Positions 45,088 through 55,979 of a DNA stretch of 64,000 nt are shown piece by piece. The stretch comes from an uncultured Roseobacter sp. (GTDB lineage: Bacteria > Pseudomonadota > Alphaproteobacteria > Rhodobacterales > Rhodobacteraceae). A program made the position numbers and the translations under genes. The stretch lies in contig NZ_CANLYL010000015.1 of NCBI RefSeq assembly GCF_947495275.1, positions 48,180 through 112,179 of the forward strand. Direction: 5' to 3'. Within the stretch, counting starts at the first letter, position 1, and each line of letters opens with the position of its first letter. The notes under the pieces were generated by a model that did no database searches, had not been told where the DNA came from, and worked only from the letters and a program-made list of their open reading frames with translations.

Positions 45088-45978
45088 ATGGAGTGGCGAA
45101 GATCAGCTTTTGACTGGAACCAGGCGCGGGCGTTTCTCGCCACCGCCGAGGAAGGGTCGCTGTCCGCTGCCGCGAGGGCGCTTGGGCTCACTCAGCCCAC
45201 GCTCAGCCGACAGGTCGCCAGTCTCGAAAACACCCTCGGTGTGACATTATTCGAAAGGACTGCGCGAGCGCTCTTGCTGACCCAGGCCGGGACGCAATTG
45301 CTTGAGCATTTCCAAAGCATGGGTGAGGCTGCAAACCGGATTTCCATCGCGGCAACAGGGCAATCCGAAGCGGTGACAGGACATGTGGCTATTGCCTGCA
45401 CGAATGGAATGGCAACGTTCTACCTGCCGGAGATTCTCAGGAAACTTCAAGAAACCGCGCCAGACCTTCAGATCGAAATTATCGCGTCCAATGAGATGAG
45501 TGACCTGCGGCGGCGCGAAGCGGATATTGCGATCCGGCATGCGCGCCCGCAGGATGAAAACCTCTTCGCCAAACGCCTGAGGGACACAACCGCGCATCTT
45601 TTTGCGTCGTCAGAATATCTCGATGCGGTTGGTCGTCCGTCACATTCCTCGGATATTGCCAAGCTGCAATTCGTTGGGTGTGAGTATCCAGAGCGCCTGC
45701 TCGGGATGATGGCGTCGCGGGGCCTCAATCTGACCGTTGCAAATTTCAACTATTCCACCGCAAGTGTGACTATGTCGCTAGAACTCATACGCAAAGGGTT
45801 GGGGATCGGAATTTTGCCGGTCGATGTCGGTGCGGCTTATCCCGAACTTATGAATCCCTATCCGGACTTCGAACCTCTAAAGATAGAATCCTGGCTTGTC
45901 GCGCACCGGGAGCTGAAGACAAACCTCAGAATTCGATTGGTGTTCGATCTGCTGGCTGAACATCTCGGCACAAAGTAG
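45088..45978 (+). CDS. LysR-family transcriptional regulator
   Basis: The 296-residue regulator has the HTH at about 9-68 (ARAFLATAEEGSLSAAARAL then GLTQPTLSRQVASLENTLGV) and a C-terminal effector domain. It belongs to the subgroup whose members often act on a divergent gene cluster; here that is methyltransferase-DUF2306-VOC. An 8-base inverted repeat (45975-45982 and 46011-46018) spans its stop codon. Confidence 0.92.
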   Translation: MEWRRSAFDWNQARAFLATAEEGSLSAAARALGLTQPTLSRQVASLENTLGVTLFERTARALLLTQAGTQLLEHFQSMGEAANRISIAATGQSEAVTGHVAIACTNGMATFYLPEILRKLQETAPDLQIEIIASNEMSDLRRREADIAIRHARPQDENLFAKRLRDTTAHLFASSEYLDAVGRPSHSSDIAKLQFVGCEYPERLLGMMASRGLNLTVANFNYSTASVTMSLELIRKGLGIGILPVDVGAAYPELMNPYPDFEPLKIESWLVAHRELKTNLRIRLVFDLLAEHLGTK

Positions 45979-46236
45979 GGAACCAGAATGGTGCGGCAGC
46001 TCCATCGCAATTCCCTACGCGACATGTGCTTATTCGTAGTCTAAACGCATTCATGAATTTGCTGATCGTATCGTCATATTGGATTGAGAGTTTATCAGTG
46101 AAACTTGCCTGGCAGCTGATCTGCCTGCCAAATGCCGCTTTGTGTCAAAACGAACTATCCAACTTGAAGACACAGCGACAGCTTTGATCACGATACTGCA
46201 CGTCTAGAAATGCAAATAATATCGACTAAAATCTGA

Positions 46237-47439
46237 TCAGGCGACGCCCCGGTCTGGTTGTGCTCCTGCCAGCGACAGCGCGAATTCAGCTTCGCGCATC
46301 GGTTTGTAAAAATAGAACCCCTGGGCATAGCTGCATCCGAGATCATGTATGATTTCGACACCGTGTTTGGTCTCCATGCCCTCGGCGATGATATCTACGC
46401 CCAAGTCCTTTCCAAGCAGGACCAGTAGTCTAACGATGCTCCGTGATACGGAATTTGTACGCGCATCTTCTGTAAACGCGCGATCAATTTTCAATGATGT
46501 GATCGGTAAGGATTTCAAATAGGCCAAATTGGAATACCCAGTACCGAAATCATCAATCGAAATACCGCAACCCAACGCTTGAAGGTGTTTGAAATTCCGG
46601 TCTGCGGCTTCCAGATCCGGGATCAATGCCGTTTCGGTCACTTCGAGTTTAATGTACTTTGGTTGTATATCGTTCGCCTCTAAGACGAACGCCAGAAACT
46701 CGACAAAGCCCTTTCTGCCTATGTCTTGCCCTGAAACGTTTACCGATGCGTAAAGTTGTTCTGAAACGCCCTCAAGTGCTTTAAAACGCTGCATCGCGGC
46801 GCAGGTTTCCATGATGGCAAATTCCGTGAGAAGCTTGATGGAACCCGTCGCCTCTGCAACTTCAATGAAACGCTCCGGGGGAACGTTGCCCAATTTTGGG
46901 TGCTGCCAGCGCATGAGTGCTTCAAAGCCCATAATGTTGCCGTCCGCGAGGCGCACAATTGGCTGGAAAACCATGACGAATTCTCGGTTCTCTAGCCCCT
47001 TTGCGATATCTGTCTCCAGCCGGAACTGTTCAATAAGCTCGGCGGAATTGCGCAACGTGCTCTCCGCCGTGGCGACACTTTCTGACGAGTTGGTCGTCTG
47101 TTTGGCAAATGTGGCGGTGAAGTTAATGGAAGTATCTATGCAAGCGCGCAGAATCGGGTCAATTTTTTCAAAGCGGCTTTGAATACGATCGGCCGATATT
47201 TGATAAACCGTGCACTGCGTCAGTGCTTCGACCGTGACGGCGCGTGGTTGCCCGGTCAGAATTGAAAGCTCACCAACAATCGAGCCCGCGCCCCGCCTTT
47301 CAACATCCGTCCGCTCTCCTGAACTCCCGCGGTAAAGAATGACCTCACCAGACTCAATAACATAGGCGCAATCATTACCATCGCCCTCGCGATAGAGAAT
47401 GTCCCCCGGGAACAGTTGTATTTCCAAGACCGCCGTCAT
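46237..47439 (-). CDS. Cyclic-nucleotide-binding domain plus EAL phosphodiesterase
   Basis: The 400-residue cytoplasmic protein has an N-terminal cNMP-binding/CRP-type beta barrel (about 5-115, with GSIVGELSILTGQPRAVTV forming the phosphate cassette) and a C-terminal EAL domain (about 150-395). All catalytic elements for c-di-GMP hydrolysis are present: EAL 173-175, Asn234, Glu266, Asp296-Asp297, Lys317, Glu353 and Gln373. It should degrade c-di-GMP under control of a cyclic nucleotide or similar ligand. ATG 47439 is used; a TTG at 47511 would add 24 residues. It stands alone. Confidence 0.9.
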   Translation of the reverse strand: MTAVLEIQLFPGDILYREGDGNDCAYVIESGEVILYRGSSGERTDVERRGAGSIVGELSILTGQPRAVTVEALTQCTVYQISADRIQSRFEKIDPILRACIDTSINFTATFAKQTTNSSESVATAESTLRNSAELIEQFRLETDIAKGLENREFVMVFQPIVRLADGNIMGFEALMRWQHPKLGNVPPERFIEVAEATGSIKLLTEFAIMETCAAMQRFKALEGVSEQLYASVNVSGQDIGRKGFVEFLAFVLEANDIQPKYIKLEVTETALIPDLEAADRNFKHLQALGCGISIDDFGTGYSNLAYLKSLPITSLKIDRAFTEDARTNSVSRSIVRLLVLLGKDLGVDIIAEGMETKHGVEIIHDLGCSYAQGFYFYKPMREAEFALSLAGAQPDRGVA

Positions 47440-47885
47440 GAGTGTGCTTTCAGTGTGATGGCTCTCGCCGTCATTCGTAATGCATCTTCGTGTGAAATTG
47501 TTTCCAATCAACTTCGATCAACCAACAACTTGGTTCCAAATTGAGAAAACTTTTGCCAGGCTATGTGACTAACATGGGGATCTCGATCACCGAGACCTCT
47601 GCGCTCGAATATGCATTTGGCAGCAATTCTCGCGACACCGGGATTGTCATTGAGGGCCAGAACCACGTCGGCCTCTGAAACGTCAGGTTACCGGGAGCTA
47701 CTTGGTACACCATGTTTCATCCCGGGGTGTTTAGGTGCTTGGGGCGGGGCCGCAGATCGGCACGTTGGAATATTGTCGATTTTTGATGTTGCCAAGCAAT
47801 TGCGTAAACTTCTCGCTAAAATCGAGGAACCAATTTATGATTGGTTCAACTTGGACGAATCAATGCGCTTGTGGGGAGTGATTAA
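47440..47885. other. Intergenic region before the peptide transporter operon
   Basis: About 446 bp separate the EAL gene from the first ABC ATPase gene. An open frame from 47611 overlaps the ATPase gene and has no ribosome binding site or recognisable content, so I do not call it. The region probably holds the promoter for the rightward operon. Confidence 0.5.
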
Positions 47886-48911
47886 ATGCCGGTTTCGGGG
47901 ACGGCGAAATCACAAGATTTGGCATCGGCTGATGCGTTGTTAACCCTGAAAGATCTTACATTGCGCTTCAAGGGTCAAACAAACGATGTTGTCCATTCCG
48001 TAAGCCTGCGTGTTCGGCAAGGCGAAGTCCTGTGCGTGGTCGGAGAATCGGGTTGCGGAAAAAGCGTGACTTCGATGGCGATCATGGGGCTTCTACCTGG
48101 CAAAGCCACGCAGATTTCTTCTGGAAAACTGTCCTTTTTGGCACAAGACTGGGATTTGGCGACGGATTGCTTGCCGACTGAAGTGCGAGGCCGAGAGATT
48201 GCGATGATCTTTCAGGAACCGATGACCTCGTTAAACCCAAGCTTTCGCATTGGTGATCAAATTGCCGAGGCTGTGCAGCGTCGTCGTGGGAACAGTCGAA
48301 CCGAAGCTTTGGAGCGCGCAGAGGTCATGCTGCAACGTGTCGGCATTGCTAATCCAAAACAGCGGCTGCGTGCCTATCCGCACCAATTATCCGGTGGTAT
48401 GAGGCAACGCGTCATGATTGCAATGGCGTTGGCCAATGATCCACAGATCCTGATCGCTGATGAGCCAACGACTGCTCTTGACGTAACCATTCAGGCGCAG
48501 ATTCTCGATCTGATCCGTGATCTACGTGACGAGACCGGAATGGGTACTTTGATGATTACACATGATTTGGGTGTGGTTGCTGAAGTCGCGGATACCGTGG
48601 CGGTCATGTATGGCGGCCAGGTCGTAGAGCAGGGGCCAGTGGCGGAGATATTCAACAACCCGCAACATCCCTACACCATTGGCCTCATGAGCGCGATGCC
48701 AAGGTTAGACAGACCCGGCGAGCGATTGGCGATTGTGCCCGGTACGGTGCCCACGATTTCGAACATGCCTGAGGGATGCCGTTTCCGAACGCGATGCGCT
48801 TTTGCAACGGCGGCGTGTGCGCAACGCCCCAAGCTTAGGGATGTCGCCTCAGAACACGAGGTGGCCTGCCATTTTGCGCCGCTGGAAACGCATGTAAAGG
48901 TGAGCGCATGA
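47886..48911 (+). CDS. Peptide ABC transporter ATPase, DppD/OppD type
   Basis: The 341-residue ATPase has Walker A GESGCGKS near 53-60, the signature LSGGMRQRV, Walker [13 protein letters not shown] and the C-terminal oligopeptide extension with [11 protein letters not shown]. Such subunits pair with a DppF-type ATPase, encoded next with a 4-bp overlap. It heads the long peptide/amide operon and would energise one or both permease pairs. Confidence 0.94.
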   Translation: MPVSGTAKSQDLASADALLTLKDLTLRFKGQTNDVVHSVSLRVRQGEVLCVVGESGCGKSVTSMAIMGLLPGKATQISSGKLSFLAQDWDLATDCLPTEVRGREIAMIFQEPMTSLNPSFRIGDQIAEAVQRRRGNSRTEALERAEVMLQRVGIANPKQRLRAYPHQLSGGMRQRVMIAMALANDPQILIADEPTTALDVTIQAQILDLIRDLRDETGMGTLMITHDLGVVAEVADTVAVMYGGQVVEQGPVAEIFNNPQHPYTIGLMSAMPRLDRPGERLAIVPGTVPTISNMPEGCRFRTRCAFATAACAQRPKLRDVASEHEVACHFAPLETHVKVSA

Positions 48912-50008
48912 CCGCGCCGGTGATCCTTGAGGCCGATGAGGTGGTCAAGCATTTTGGCGCTGGTAGCGGATGGTTATCGCACAAGTCGCCGGTTCAGGCC
49001 GTGGATGGTGTGTCGCTGCAAATCCGACGCGGGGAGACATTCGCCATCGTTGGGGAATCAGGTTGCGGCAAATCCACCCTGGCGCGCCTTTTGATGCGCT
49101 TGCTGGAGCCCACGGCTGGTCGTGTTTCCTTTGACGGAGTGGATGTATCGCATGCAAGCGGCGGCGCACTCAAAGCTCTGCGCGGGCAGATGCAATTCAT
49201 CTTTCAAGACCCGTTTTCATCGCTCAATCCGCGGATGAGCGTGGGCAAATTGGTGGGTGAGCCGCTGGAAGTGCACGCACCTGAACTCAGCGCAGAAGAA
49301 CGTCGCGAAAAAGTGGCCGAGCTGTTGCGCAAAGTCGGTCTGCGCCCGGAGCATGCTGGACGGTATCCGCACGAGTTCAGCGGAGGCCAGCGTCAGCGCA
49401 TCGGCATCGCGCGTGCGTTGGCAGCCGGTCCGAAACTGATTATCGGAGACGAGCCGGTCTCGGCGCTCGACGTCTCGGTGCAGGCACAAGTGATCAATCT
49501 TCTGGGTGACCTCAGCCGCGACCTTGGTCTGACGCTGGTGATCATCGCACACGATCTGGGCGTGATCCGGCACATGAGCGATCGCGTGGCCGTGATGTAT
49601 CTTGGCAGGATTGTCGAAATGGGTACTGCCGAAGAAGTATTTGCCACGCCATTGCATCCTTACACTCAAGCTCTTTTATCTGCGATCCCTTCCATGGATG
49701 TGCCGTCAAAGCACCAGGCGCTTGCCGTTCTGGGAGAGATGCCCAGCCCATCAGACCCGCCGTCAGGCTGCCGTTTTCATACCCGTTGCCCGTATACCCG
49801 GGCGCAGTGCAAGCAAGAAAGCCCAAAATTGGAAGGTCAATTGCATCAGGTTTCCTGCCACTTCTGGCAAGACATCGCGGCGGCCCGTAAACCTACAACG
49901 CTGCGCCCCAAGACGGATGCGGTCGAAGCCCGTTTCGCGCTTTACAAGGCTGCCACCACCGGCGGCACAGTTATTCACCAAAATCAAGAACCACCAGAGA
50001 GGAACTGA
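48908..50008 (+). CDS. Peptide ABC transporter ATPase, DppF/OppF type
   Basis: The 366-residue product contains [36 protein letters not shown] and the oligopeptide C-terminal extension (GCRFHTRCPYTRAQC). It is longer than usual at the C-terminus by about 30 residues. It forms the nucleotide-binding pair with the preceding protein; the binding-protein gene begins three bases later. Confidence 0.94.
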   Translation: MTAPVILEADEVVKHFGAGSGWLSHKSPVQAVDGVSLQIRRGETFAIVGESGCGKSTLARLLMRLLEPTAGRVSFDGVDVSHASGGALKALRGQMQFIFQDPFSSLNPRMSVGKLVGEPLEVHAPELSAEERREKVAELLRKVGLRPEHAGRYPHEFSGGQRQRIGIARALAAGPKLIIGDEPVSALDVSVQAQVINLLGDLSRDLGLTLVIIAHDLGVIRHMSDRVAVMYLGRIVEMGTAEEVFATPLHPYTQALLSAIPSMDVPSKHQALAVLGEMPSPSDPPSGCRFHTRCPYTRAQCKQESPKLEGQLHQVSCHFWQDIAAARKPTTLRPKTDAVEARFALYKAATTGGTVIHQNQEPPERN

Positions 50009-50011
50009 CCG

Positions 50012-51532
50012 ATGAAACACGTCAAAACTGCGATCATTACGGCCGTAATGGGCGCGACCGCGCTGAGTGCGGCGCCAGGCTTTGCCAAGGACTTGCGGAT
50101 TGCTCTGCAATCAGATGCCGATGTGCTCGATCCTGACCAGTCGCGCACTTTTGTCGGGCGCATCGTCTACGCGTCGCTCTGCGATAAGCTGGTGGATATC
50201 ACACCTGACCTAGAGATCATTCCGCAACTGGCGACCTCATGGGAGACGTCATCTGATGGCACGCAGGTCACCATGCAACTGCGCGAAGGGGTGGTTTTCC
50301 ATGACGGTGCACCGTTCAATGCCGAAGCCGTTGCCGCCAACATCGAGCGGTCACAGACATTGGATGAATCGCGCCGCAAGTCGGAGTTGAAATCCATCAC
50401 CGCAACCGAAGTGACTGGGGAACACGAGATTGTCCTGACGCTCGCGGGGCCGGATGCCACGCTGATTGCGCAATTGGCTGACCGGGCAGGGATGATGGTA
50501 TCACCTACGGCGGCGGCTGCCGCCGGGGCGGACTTTGGACTAAATCCGGTGTGTTCCGGTCCTTTTGCTTTCGAGGAACGGGTGGCGCAAGACAAGATCG
50601 TCCTGAAGAAATTCGATGACTATTGGAATGCCGGTGCAATCCATTTTGACAGTGTCACTTTCTTGCCGATCCCGGACACAACCGTGCGGCTGGCAAACCT
50701 GCAGTCTGGTGATATCGACATGCTGGAACGGCTGGCCGCGACCGATTTGGCACAAGCCGAGGCGGACCAGAATATCGTCGTGGATAGTGCCGTATCCTTG
50801 GGGTATCAGGGCATAACCTTCAATATCGACAACGGTGAAAAAGGCGACAACCCTTGGGGTAATGACAAGCGTCTGCGTCAGGCCCTCAGCTACGCCATCG
50901 ACCGGGAAGCCTTGAATCAGGTTGTGTTCGAAGGGGCGTTTGCGCCGGGCAACCAAGCTTTCCCACCCACATCGCCCTGGTACAACAAGGACCTGCCGTT
51001 GCAGTCCCGTGATGTCGAAAAGGCAAAGGGACTGTTGGCCGAAGCCGGGTTCGAAGGCGGCATTGATCTGGAAGTTCAGGTGCCCAACACAACCGTGCCG
51101 CTGCAAGTGATGCAGGTGGTACAGGCGATGGCCGCTGAAGCCGGGATCAATATCTCTTTGACCTCCAAAGAGTTCGCGACCTTGCTCGCTGATCAATCCG
51201 CGGGCGACTACACCGCCAGTCAGATCGGTTGGTCGGGACGTGTCGATCCGGATGGTAACAACCACCAGTTCGTCACCACCGGAGGCGGCATCAACGACAG
51301 TAAATTCTCCGACCCGAAGATGGATGAACTGATGAACGCTGCGCGTGTGGCACCGTCCACGGAGGAGCGCAAGGCGCTCTATGACGAGGCGAAAGTCATT
51401 ATGCTGGACGAGCTGCCACGCCTGTTCCTCTACCACCAGAACTGGATTTGGGCCTACAACAGCAAGATGAAGGGCTACACGCCCTATCCTGACGGCATGA
51501 TCCGTTTGGAAAATGTGACCTGGGAAGAGTGA
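50012..51532 (+). CDS. Family 5 peptide-type solute-binding protein
   Basis: The 506-residue protein has a Sec signal peptide cut near GFAKD (about residue 25) and the SBP family 5 pattern: LRIALQSDADVLDP at the mature start, SDGTQVTMQLREGVVFHDG around 90. It resembles glutathione- or dipeptide-binding proteins, which with the gamma-glutamyltransferase gene downstream suggests gamma-glutamyl peptides. A strong stem-loop follows its stop. Confidence 0.92.
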   Translation: MKHVKTAIITAVMGATALSAAPGFAKDLRIALQSDADVLDPDQSRTFVGRIVYASLCDKLVDITPDLEIIPQLATSWETSSDGTQVTMQLREGVVFHDGAPFNAEAVAANIERSQTLDESRRKSELKSITATEVTGEHEIVLTLAGPDATLIAQLADRAGMMVSPTAAAAAGADFGLNPVCSGPFAFEERVAQDKIVLKKFDDYWNAGAIHFDSVTFLPIPDTTVRLANLQSGDIDMLERLAATDLAQAEADQNIVVDSAVSLGYQGITFNIDNGEKGDNPWGNDKRLRQALSYAIDREALNQVVFEGAFAPGNQAFPPTSPWYNKDLPLQSRDVEKAKGLLAEAGFEGGIDLEVQVPNTTVPLQVMQVVQAMAAEAGINISLTSKEFATLLADQSAGDYTASQIGWSGRVDPDGNNHQFVTTGGGINDSKFSDPKMDELMNAARVAPSTEERKALYDEAKVIMLDELPRLFLYHQNWIWAYNSKMKGYTPYPDGMIRLENVTWEE

Positions 51533-51540
51533 TCCCACGG

Positions 51541-51568
51541 ACCGCGCCGCCCCGGTTGGTGGCGCGGT
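51541..51568 (+). terminator. Stem-loop between binding-protein and permease genes
   Basis: An 11-bp stem with one G-U pair (ACCGCGCCGCC with GGTGGCGCGGT) and a six-base loop begins 9 bases after the stop, followed by TTTC. It may partly terminate or protect the binding-protein mRNA. Confidence 0.65.
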
Positions 51569-51593
51569 TTCACCTTTGCCTGGGGGGCCTTTC

Positions 51594-52538
<945 letters not shown>

Positions 52539-52539
52539 A

Positions 52540-53424
52540 ATGAAGGACACAGCCGTGCCCGACATTGCCCTCGACCCGGTGTTGACAGCGCCGCCTGAGA
52601 ACCGCGTCTGGAAGAAGTTCCGCGGGCATGGCAGCGCGTTGCTGGGCGGTGTGTTGGTCGCGTTTTTCGTGCTGATCGCGCTTGCGGCACCCATTCTTCC
52701 TATTCCAGACCCTGCCGCAACTGATTGGGGGGCGGTGCGCAAGGCGCCCAGCTGGGATCACTGGATGGGCACGGATGAGATCGGGCGTGATGTTTTGGCA
52801 CGGATGATCTGGGGGGCGCAGGCATCATTGCTGGCAGGTGTGGTTTCGGTCGGTATTGCGGTGATGATGGGTGTGCCTTTAGGGCTTGTGGCGGGTTATT
52901 TCGGTGGTTGGACGGATGCTGTAATATCGCGCTGTACCGAAGCCTTGCTGGCCGCCCCATTTCTGATCCTCGCCATTGCTCTTGCCGCCTTTCTCGGTCC
53001 TTCCCTCACCAATGCCATGATTGCCATTGGTATTTCGGCAACCCCTATTTTCATTCGGCTGACACGCGGTCAGGTGATCAACATCAAATCCGAAGATTAT
53101 GTGGACAGCGCCCGCGCCATTGGTCTGCCCACCTACCGTATTCTCAGCCGCTATATTCTGCCCAACGTGCTGCCACCAATCTTGGTGCAGGCCACGTTGA
53201 CCATCGCAACCGCGATCATTGCGGAGGCCTCGCTATCGTTCCTGGGTCTGGGCCAGCAACCCCCGGCACCCAGTTGGGGATCGATGCTGAACACGGCGAA
53301 AAACTTCCTGAATCAAGCCCCCTGGATGGCCATGTGGCCGGGGGTATCCATTTTTCTTGTGGTCCTGGGGTTCAACCTGCTTGGGGATGGTTTGCGCGAT
53401 GCGCTCGATCCCCGCGAACACTGA
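52540..53424 (+). CDS. Peptide ABC transporter permease, DppC type
   Basis: The 294-residue permease has the DppC features: an N-terminal cytoplasmic arm, helix near 30-50, the GTDEIGRDVLARMIWGAQAS block, and the EAA loop SEDYVDSARAIGLPTYRILS. The C-terminus has the LSFLGLGQQPPAPSWGSM motif. It completes the first transporter of this region. Confidence 0.94.
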   Translation: MKDTAVPDIALDPVLTAPPENRVWKKFRGHGSALLGGVLVAFFVLIALAAPILPIPDPAATDWGAVRKAPSWDHWMGTDEIGRDVLARMIWGAQASLLAGVVSVGIAVMMGVPLGLVAGYFGGWTDAVISRCTEALLAAPFLILAIALAAFLGPSLTNAMIAIGISATPIFIRLTRGQVINIKSEDYVDSARAIGLPTYRILSRYILPNVLPPILVQATLTIATAIIAEASLSFLGLGQQPPAPSWGSMLNTAKNFLNQAPWMAMWPGVSIFLVVLGFNLLGDGLRDALDPREH

Positions 53425-53440
53425 TCAGTCTGGAGTAGAT

Positions 53441-55222
53441 ATGTCCGATTTTACCACAAGACCCGAGATCAGAGGGACGTTTGGCGTGGCGACATCGACC
53501 CATTGGATCGCATCCGCCGTCGGGATGTCGATCCTTGAAAAGGGGGGTAACGCGTTTGATGCGGCCGTTGCCTGCGCGTTGACCTTGCAGGTGGTCGAGC
53601 CGCATCTGAACGGGCCTGCTGGCGACATGCCTGCGATTTTCCATTCCGCAAAAACCGGTCAGACAGAAGTGCTGTGCGCGCAGGGGGTGGCCCCGGCGGC
53701 GGCAACGGTCGAGAGCTACAGGCAGCAGGGGCTGACCCTGGTGCCGGGCTCGGGACTGTTGGCAACGGTGGTGCCCGGTGCTTTTGATGGCTGGATGTTG
53801 ATGTTGCGTGATCACGGGACCATGTCCCTGCGTGACGTGATGCAGCCCGCGATTGACTATGCGCGCAATGGGCATCCGGTGTTGCCACGCGTCGCGCATA
53901 CCATCGCGGGGCTTGCGGATTTCTTTGCGAAGGAATGGCCCAGTTCTGCGGAAGTCTGGACGCCCGGCGGCGCAGCGCCGAAGCCTCATGCGTTGTTCGT
54001 GAACCCGGATCTGGCCGAGACCTACGACCGGCTGGCCGCTTCCGAAGGCGCGACGCGCGAAGCTCAAATCGACGAGGCGCGGCGTCAATGGCGCGAAGGT
54101 TTCGTGGCTGAGGCGATCTTTGATTATCTCAAGGACGCGCATGTGATGGATGTCTCCGACGCGCCGCATTCTGCCGTTCTGGCACCGGATGACATGGCCG
54201 ATTGGCGGGCAAGCTACGAAGAAACGCTCAGCTACGACTACCATGGCTGGAGGCTGCACAAGACACATGCCTGGAGCCAGGGACCGGTCATGCTGCAGGC
54301 GCTGGCGATCCTCAAAGGTTTTGATCTCTCCAAGATGAATCCGACGGGCGCGGATTTCACCCATACGGTTATCGAAGCAATGAAACTCGCATATGCAGAT
54401 CGCGAGGCCTACTATGGCGATCCCGCGCAAAGTGACATCCCCATGGATGTGTTGCTCAGCGATGAATACAATGCTTCACGGCGCAAATTGATTACCAGTA
54501 GGGCGTCGCTGGAGCAACGTCCCGGGCGAGTTCCGGGATTTGAGCATCTCGCAGATGCCTATATCGAACGCAGTCAGCGGGATTTCAACGTGGGCCCCGT
54601 GGCGGCGCAGGAACCCACGATGTCCCACTTGACCGAAAAACGCGGCGATACCGTGCATTTGGATGTGATCGACCGGTGGGGAAACATGGTCGCGGCGACG
54701 CCCTCCGGGGGATGGCTGCAAAGCAGTCCAATTATTCCCGGTTTGGGATTTGCACTCAATTCACGGGCGCAGATGTTCTGGCTGGAAGAGGGTCTGCCAA
54801 CCTCACTGGCCCCCGGCCGACGACCGCGTACGACCCTTACGCCCAGTCTTGCGGAAAAGGATGGCGCGCGGTTGGTCTTTGGAACGCCCGGTGGCGATCA
54901 GCAGGACCAATGGCAACTTATCTGGTTTTTGCGGTTTGTGCATTTCGGCCTGGGCTTGCAGGAATGCATGGATGCCCCGCTATTCCACTCGATGCATTTT
55001 CAAGGCTCCTTCTTTCCCCGAGAGGTGCGCACGGGTGAGATGATGATTGAACCGAATGTTGGTGAACAGGTGATCGCGGATCTCAGGGCGCGCGGGCATA
55101 GGGTGACCGTCGCTGAACCTTGGACGGTGGGCCGGATGACTGCGGCAATGCGTGAAAAGGACGGTCTTCTGCGCGCGGCGGCAACACCGCGTCTGATGCA
55201 GGCCTATGCGGTGGGTCGATGA
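53441..55222 (+). CDS. ggt: Gamma-glutamyltransferase family protein
   Basis: The 593-residue Ntn-hydrolase cleaves gamma-glutamyl bonds, for example in glutathione, after self-processing. The family start GGNAFDAAVACALTLQVVEP and PAGD motif are present. The probable catalytic Thr404 is in GDTVHLDVIDRWGN; the usual TTH is TVH here. The oxyanion region GGWLQSSP follows. I see no signal peptide, so it may be cytoplasmic, unlike periplasmic E. coli Ggt. ATG 53441 follows GGAG. It overlaps the DUF1028 gene by 4 bp. Confidence 0.9.
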   Translation: MSDFTTRPEIRGTFGVATSTHWIASAVGMSILEKGGNAFDAAVACALTLQVVEPHLNGPAGDMPAIFHSAKTGQTEVLCAQGVAPAAATVESYRQQGLTLVPGSGLLATVVPGAFDGWMLMLRDHGTMSLRDVMQPAIDYARNGHPVLPRVAHTIAGLADFFAKEWPSSAEVWTPGGAAPKPHALFVNPDLAETYDRLAASEGATREAQIDEARRQWREGFVAEAIFDYLKDAHVMDVSDAPHSAVLAPDDMADWRASYEETLSYDYHGWRLHKTHAWSQGPVMLQALAILKGFDLSKMNPTGADFTHTVIEAMKLAYADREAYYGDPAQSDIPMDVLLSDEYNASRRKLITSRASLEQRPGRVPGFEHLADAYIERSQRDFNVGPVAAQEPTMSHLTEKRGDTVHLDVIDRWGNMVAATPSGGWLQSSPIIPGLGFALNSRAQMFWLEEGLPTSLAPGRRPRTTLTPSLAEKDGARLVFGTPGGDQQDQWQLIWFLRFVHFGLGLQECMDAPLFHSMHFQGSFFPREVRTGEMMIEPNVGEQVIADLRARGHRVTVAEPWTVGRMTAAMREKDGLLRAAATPRLMQAYAVGR

Positions 55223-55965
55223 CCTGGTCGCTGATCGCAAAGGATGTCGATGGCAGCATCGGAGTGATCGTGGCGAGCAAGTTTTTCGCCTGCGGTGCCG
55301 TTGTTCCCTATGTGGATGCCGAAACCGCCGTGGCCACCCAAGCGTTTTGCAACCCGCTTTGGGGGACAGAAGGACGCTTGCGCCTGTCGGTTGGTGAGGC
55401 CTCGACCGGAGTTCTGACCGACTTTGTGCGTCGAGACAGGGGACAGGCCATTCGACAAGCTCACATGATGGATAAATACGGGGAATTTGCGGCTCATACA
55501 GGTTCGGAATGCATAGACTGGGCCGGCCACCTTTTGGGAGTAAAGCATTCGGTTGCGGGGAACATGTTGGCGGGTCCGGACGTGATTGAAGCCACGTCGG
55601 CCGCTTATCTGGCGGGCGCAGATTTGCCTTTTGCCGCACGTTTAATCGGTGCAATGCAAGCCGGAGAAGCAGCAGGCGGAGACAAGCGCGGTCGTCAGGC
55701 GGCGGGGCTCGTCATACACCGTGGCCAGCCCCATGCCTGGCTTGACTTGCGCGTGGACGACCACGCCGACCCTTTGAATGAGCTTTCTCGACTCTGGGAT
55801 GTCGCGCAAGAACGCTTCGTTCATTTCGCCAATGCGATGCCGGACAGGGCGCGATTTTCCGGTACGCCGACGCGCCATCAGATTGACGAAGAGATTGCGA
55901 TGGCTGAGGCGCGTCGCAAAGCGGAAGGCAGAGGCAGCAGATCACATGCGGTGGAATTTGGGTAA
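55219..55965 (+). CDS. DUF1028-family protein
   Basis: The 248-residue product has the DUF1028 (Ntn-hydrolase-like) pattern: TWSLIAKDVDGSIGVIVASK at the start, QAFCNPLWGTEGRLRLSVGE, and the VDDHADPLNELSRLWD end. Function is not established; its gene is often next to gamma-glutamyltransferase or peptide transporter genes, and this window repeats that association with a 4-bp overlap. It may process imported peptides. Confidence 0.9.
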   Translation: MTWSLIAKDVDGSIGVIVASKFFACGAVVPYVDAETAVATQAFCNPLWGTEGRLRLSVGEASTGVLTDFVRRDRGQAIRQAHMMDKYGEFAAHTGSECIDWAGHLLGVKHSVAGNMLAGPDVIEATSAAYLAGADLPFAARLIGAMQAGEAAGGDKRGRQAAGLVIHRGQPHAWLDLRVDDHADPLNELSRLWDVAQERFVHFANAMPDRARFSGTPTRHQIDEEIAMAEARRKAEGRGSRSHAVEFG

Positions 55966-55979
55966 GTGAGGGCGAAACG

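Noticed and set aside
47611..47943. Open frame of 110 codons before the DppD-type gene
   Set aside because: No ribosome binding site, no recognisable motif, and it runs into the ATPase gene in another frame.
53372..54430. Minus-strand open frame (352 codons) inside gamma-glutamyltransferase
   Set aside because: Antisense to a gene with clear motifs; composition is His/Arg-rich and no ribosome binding site is seen.
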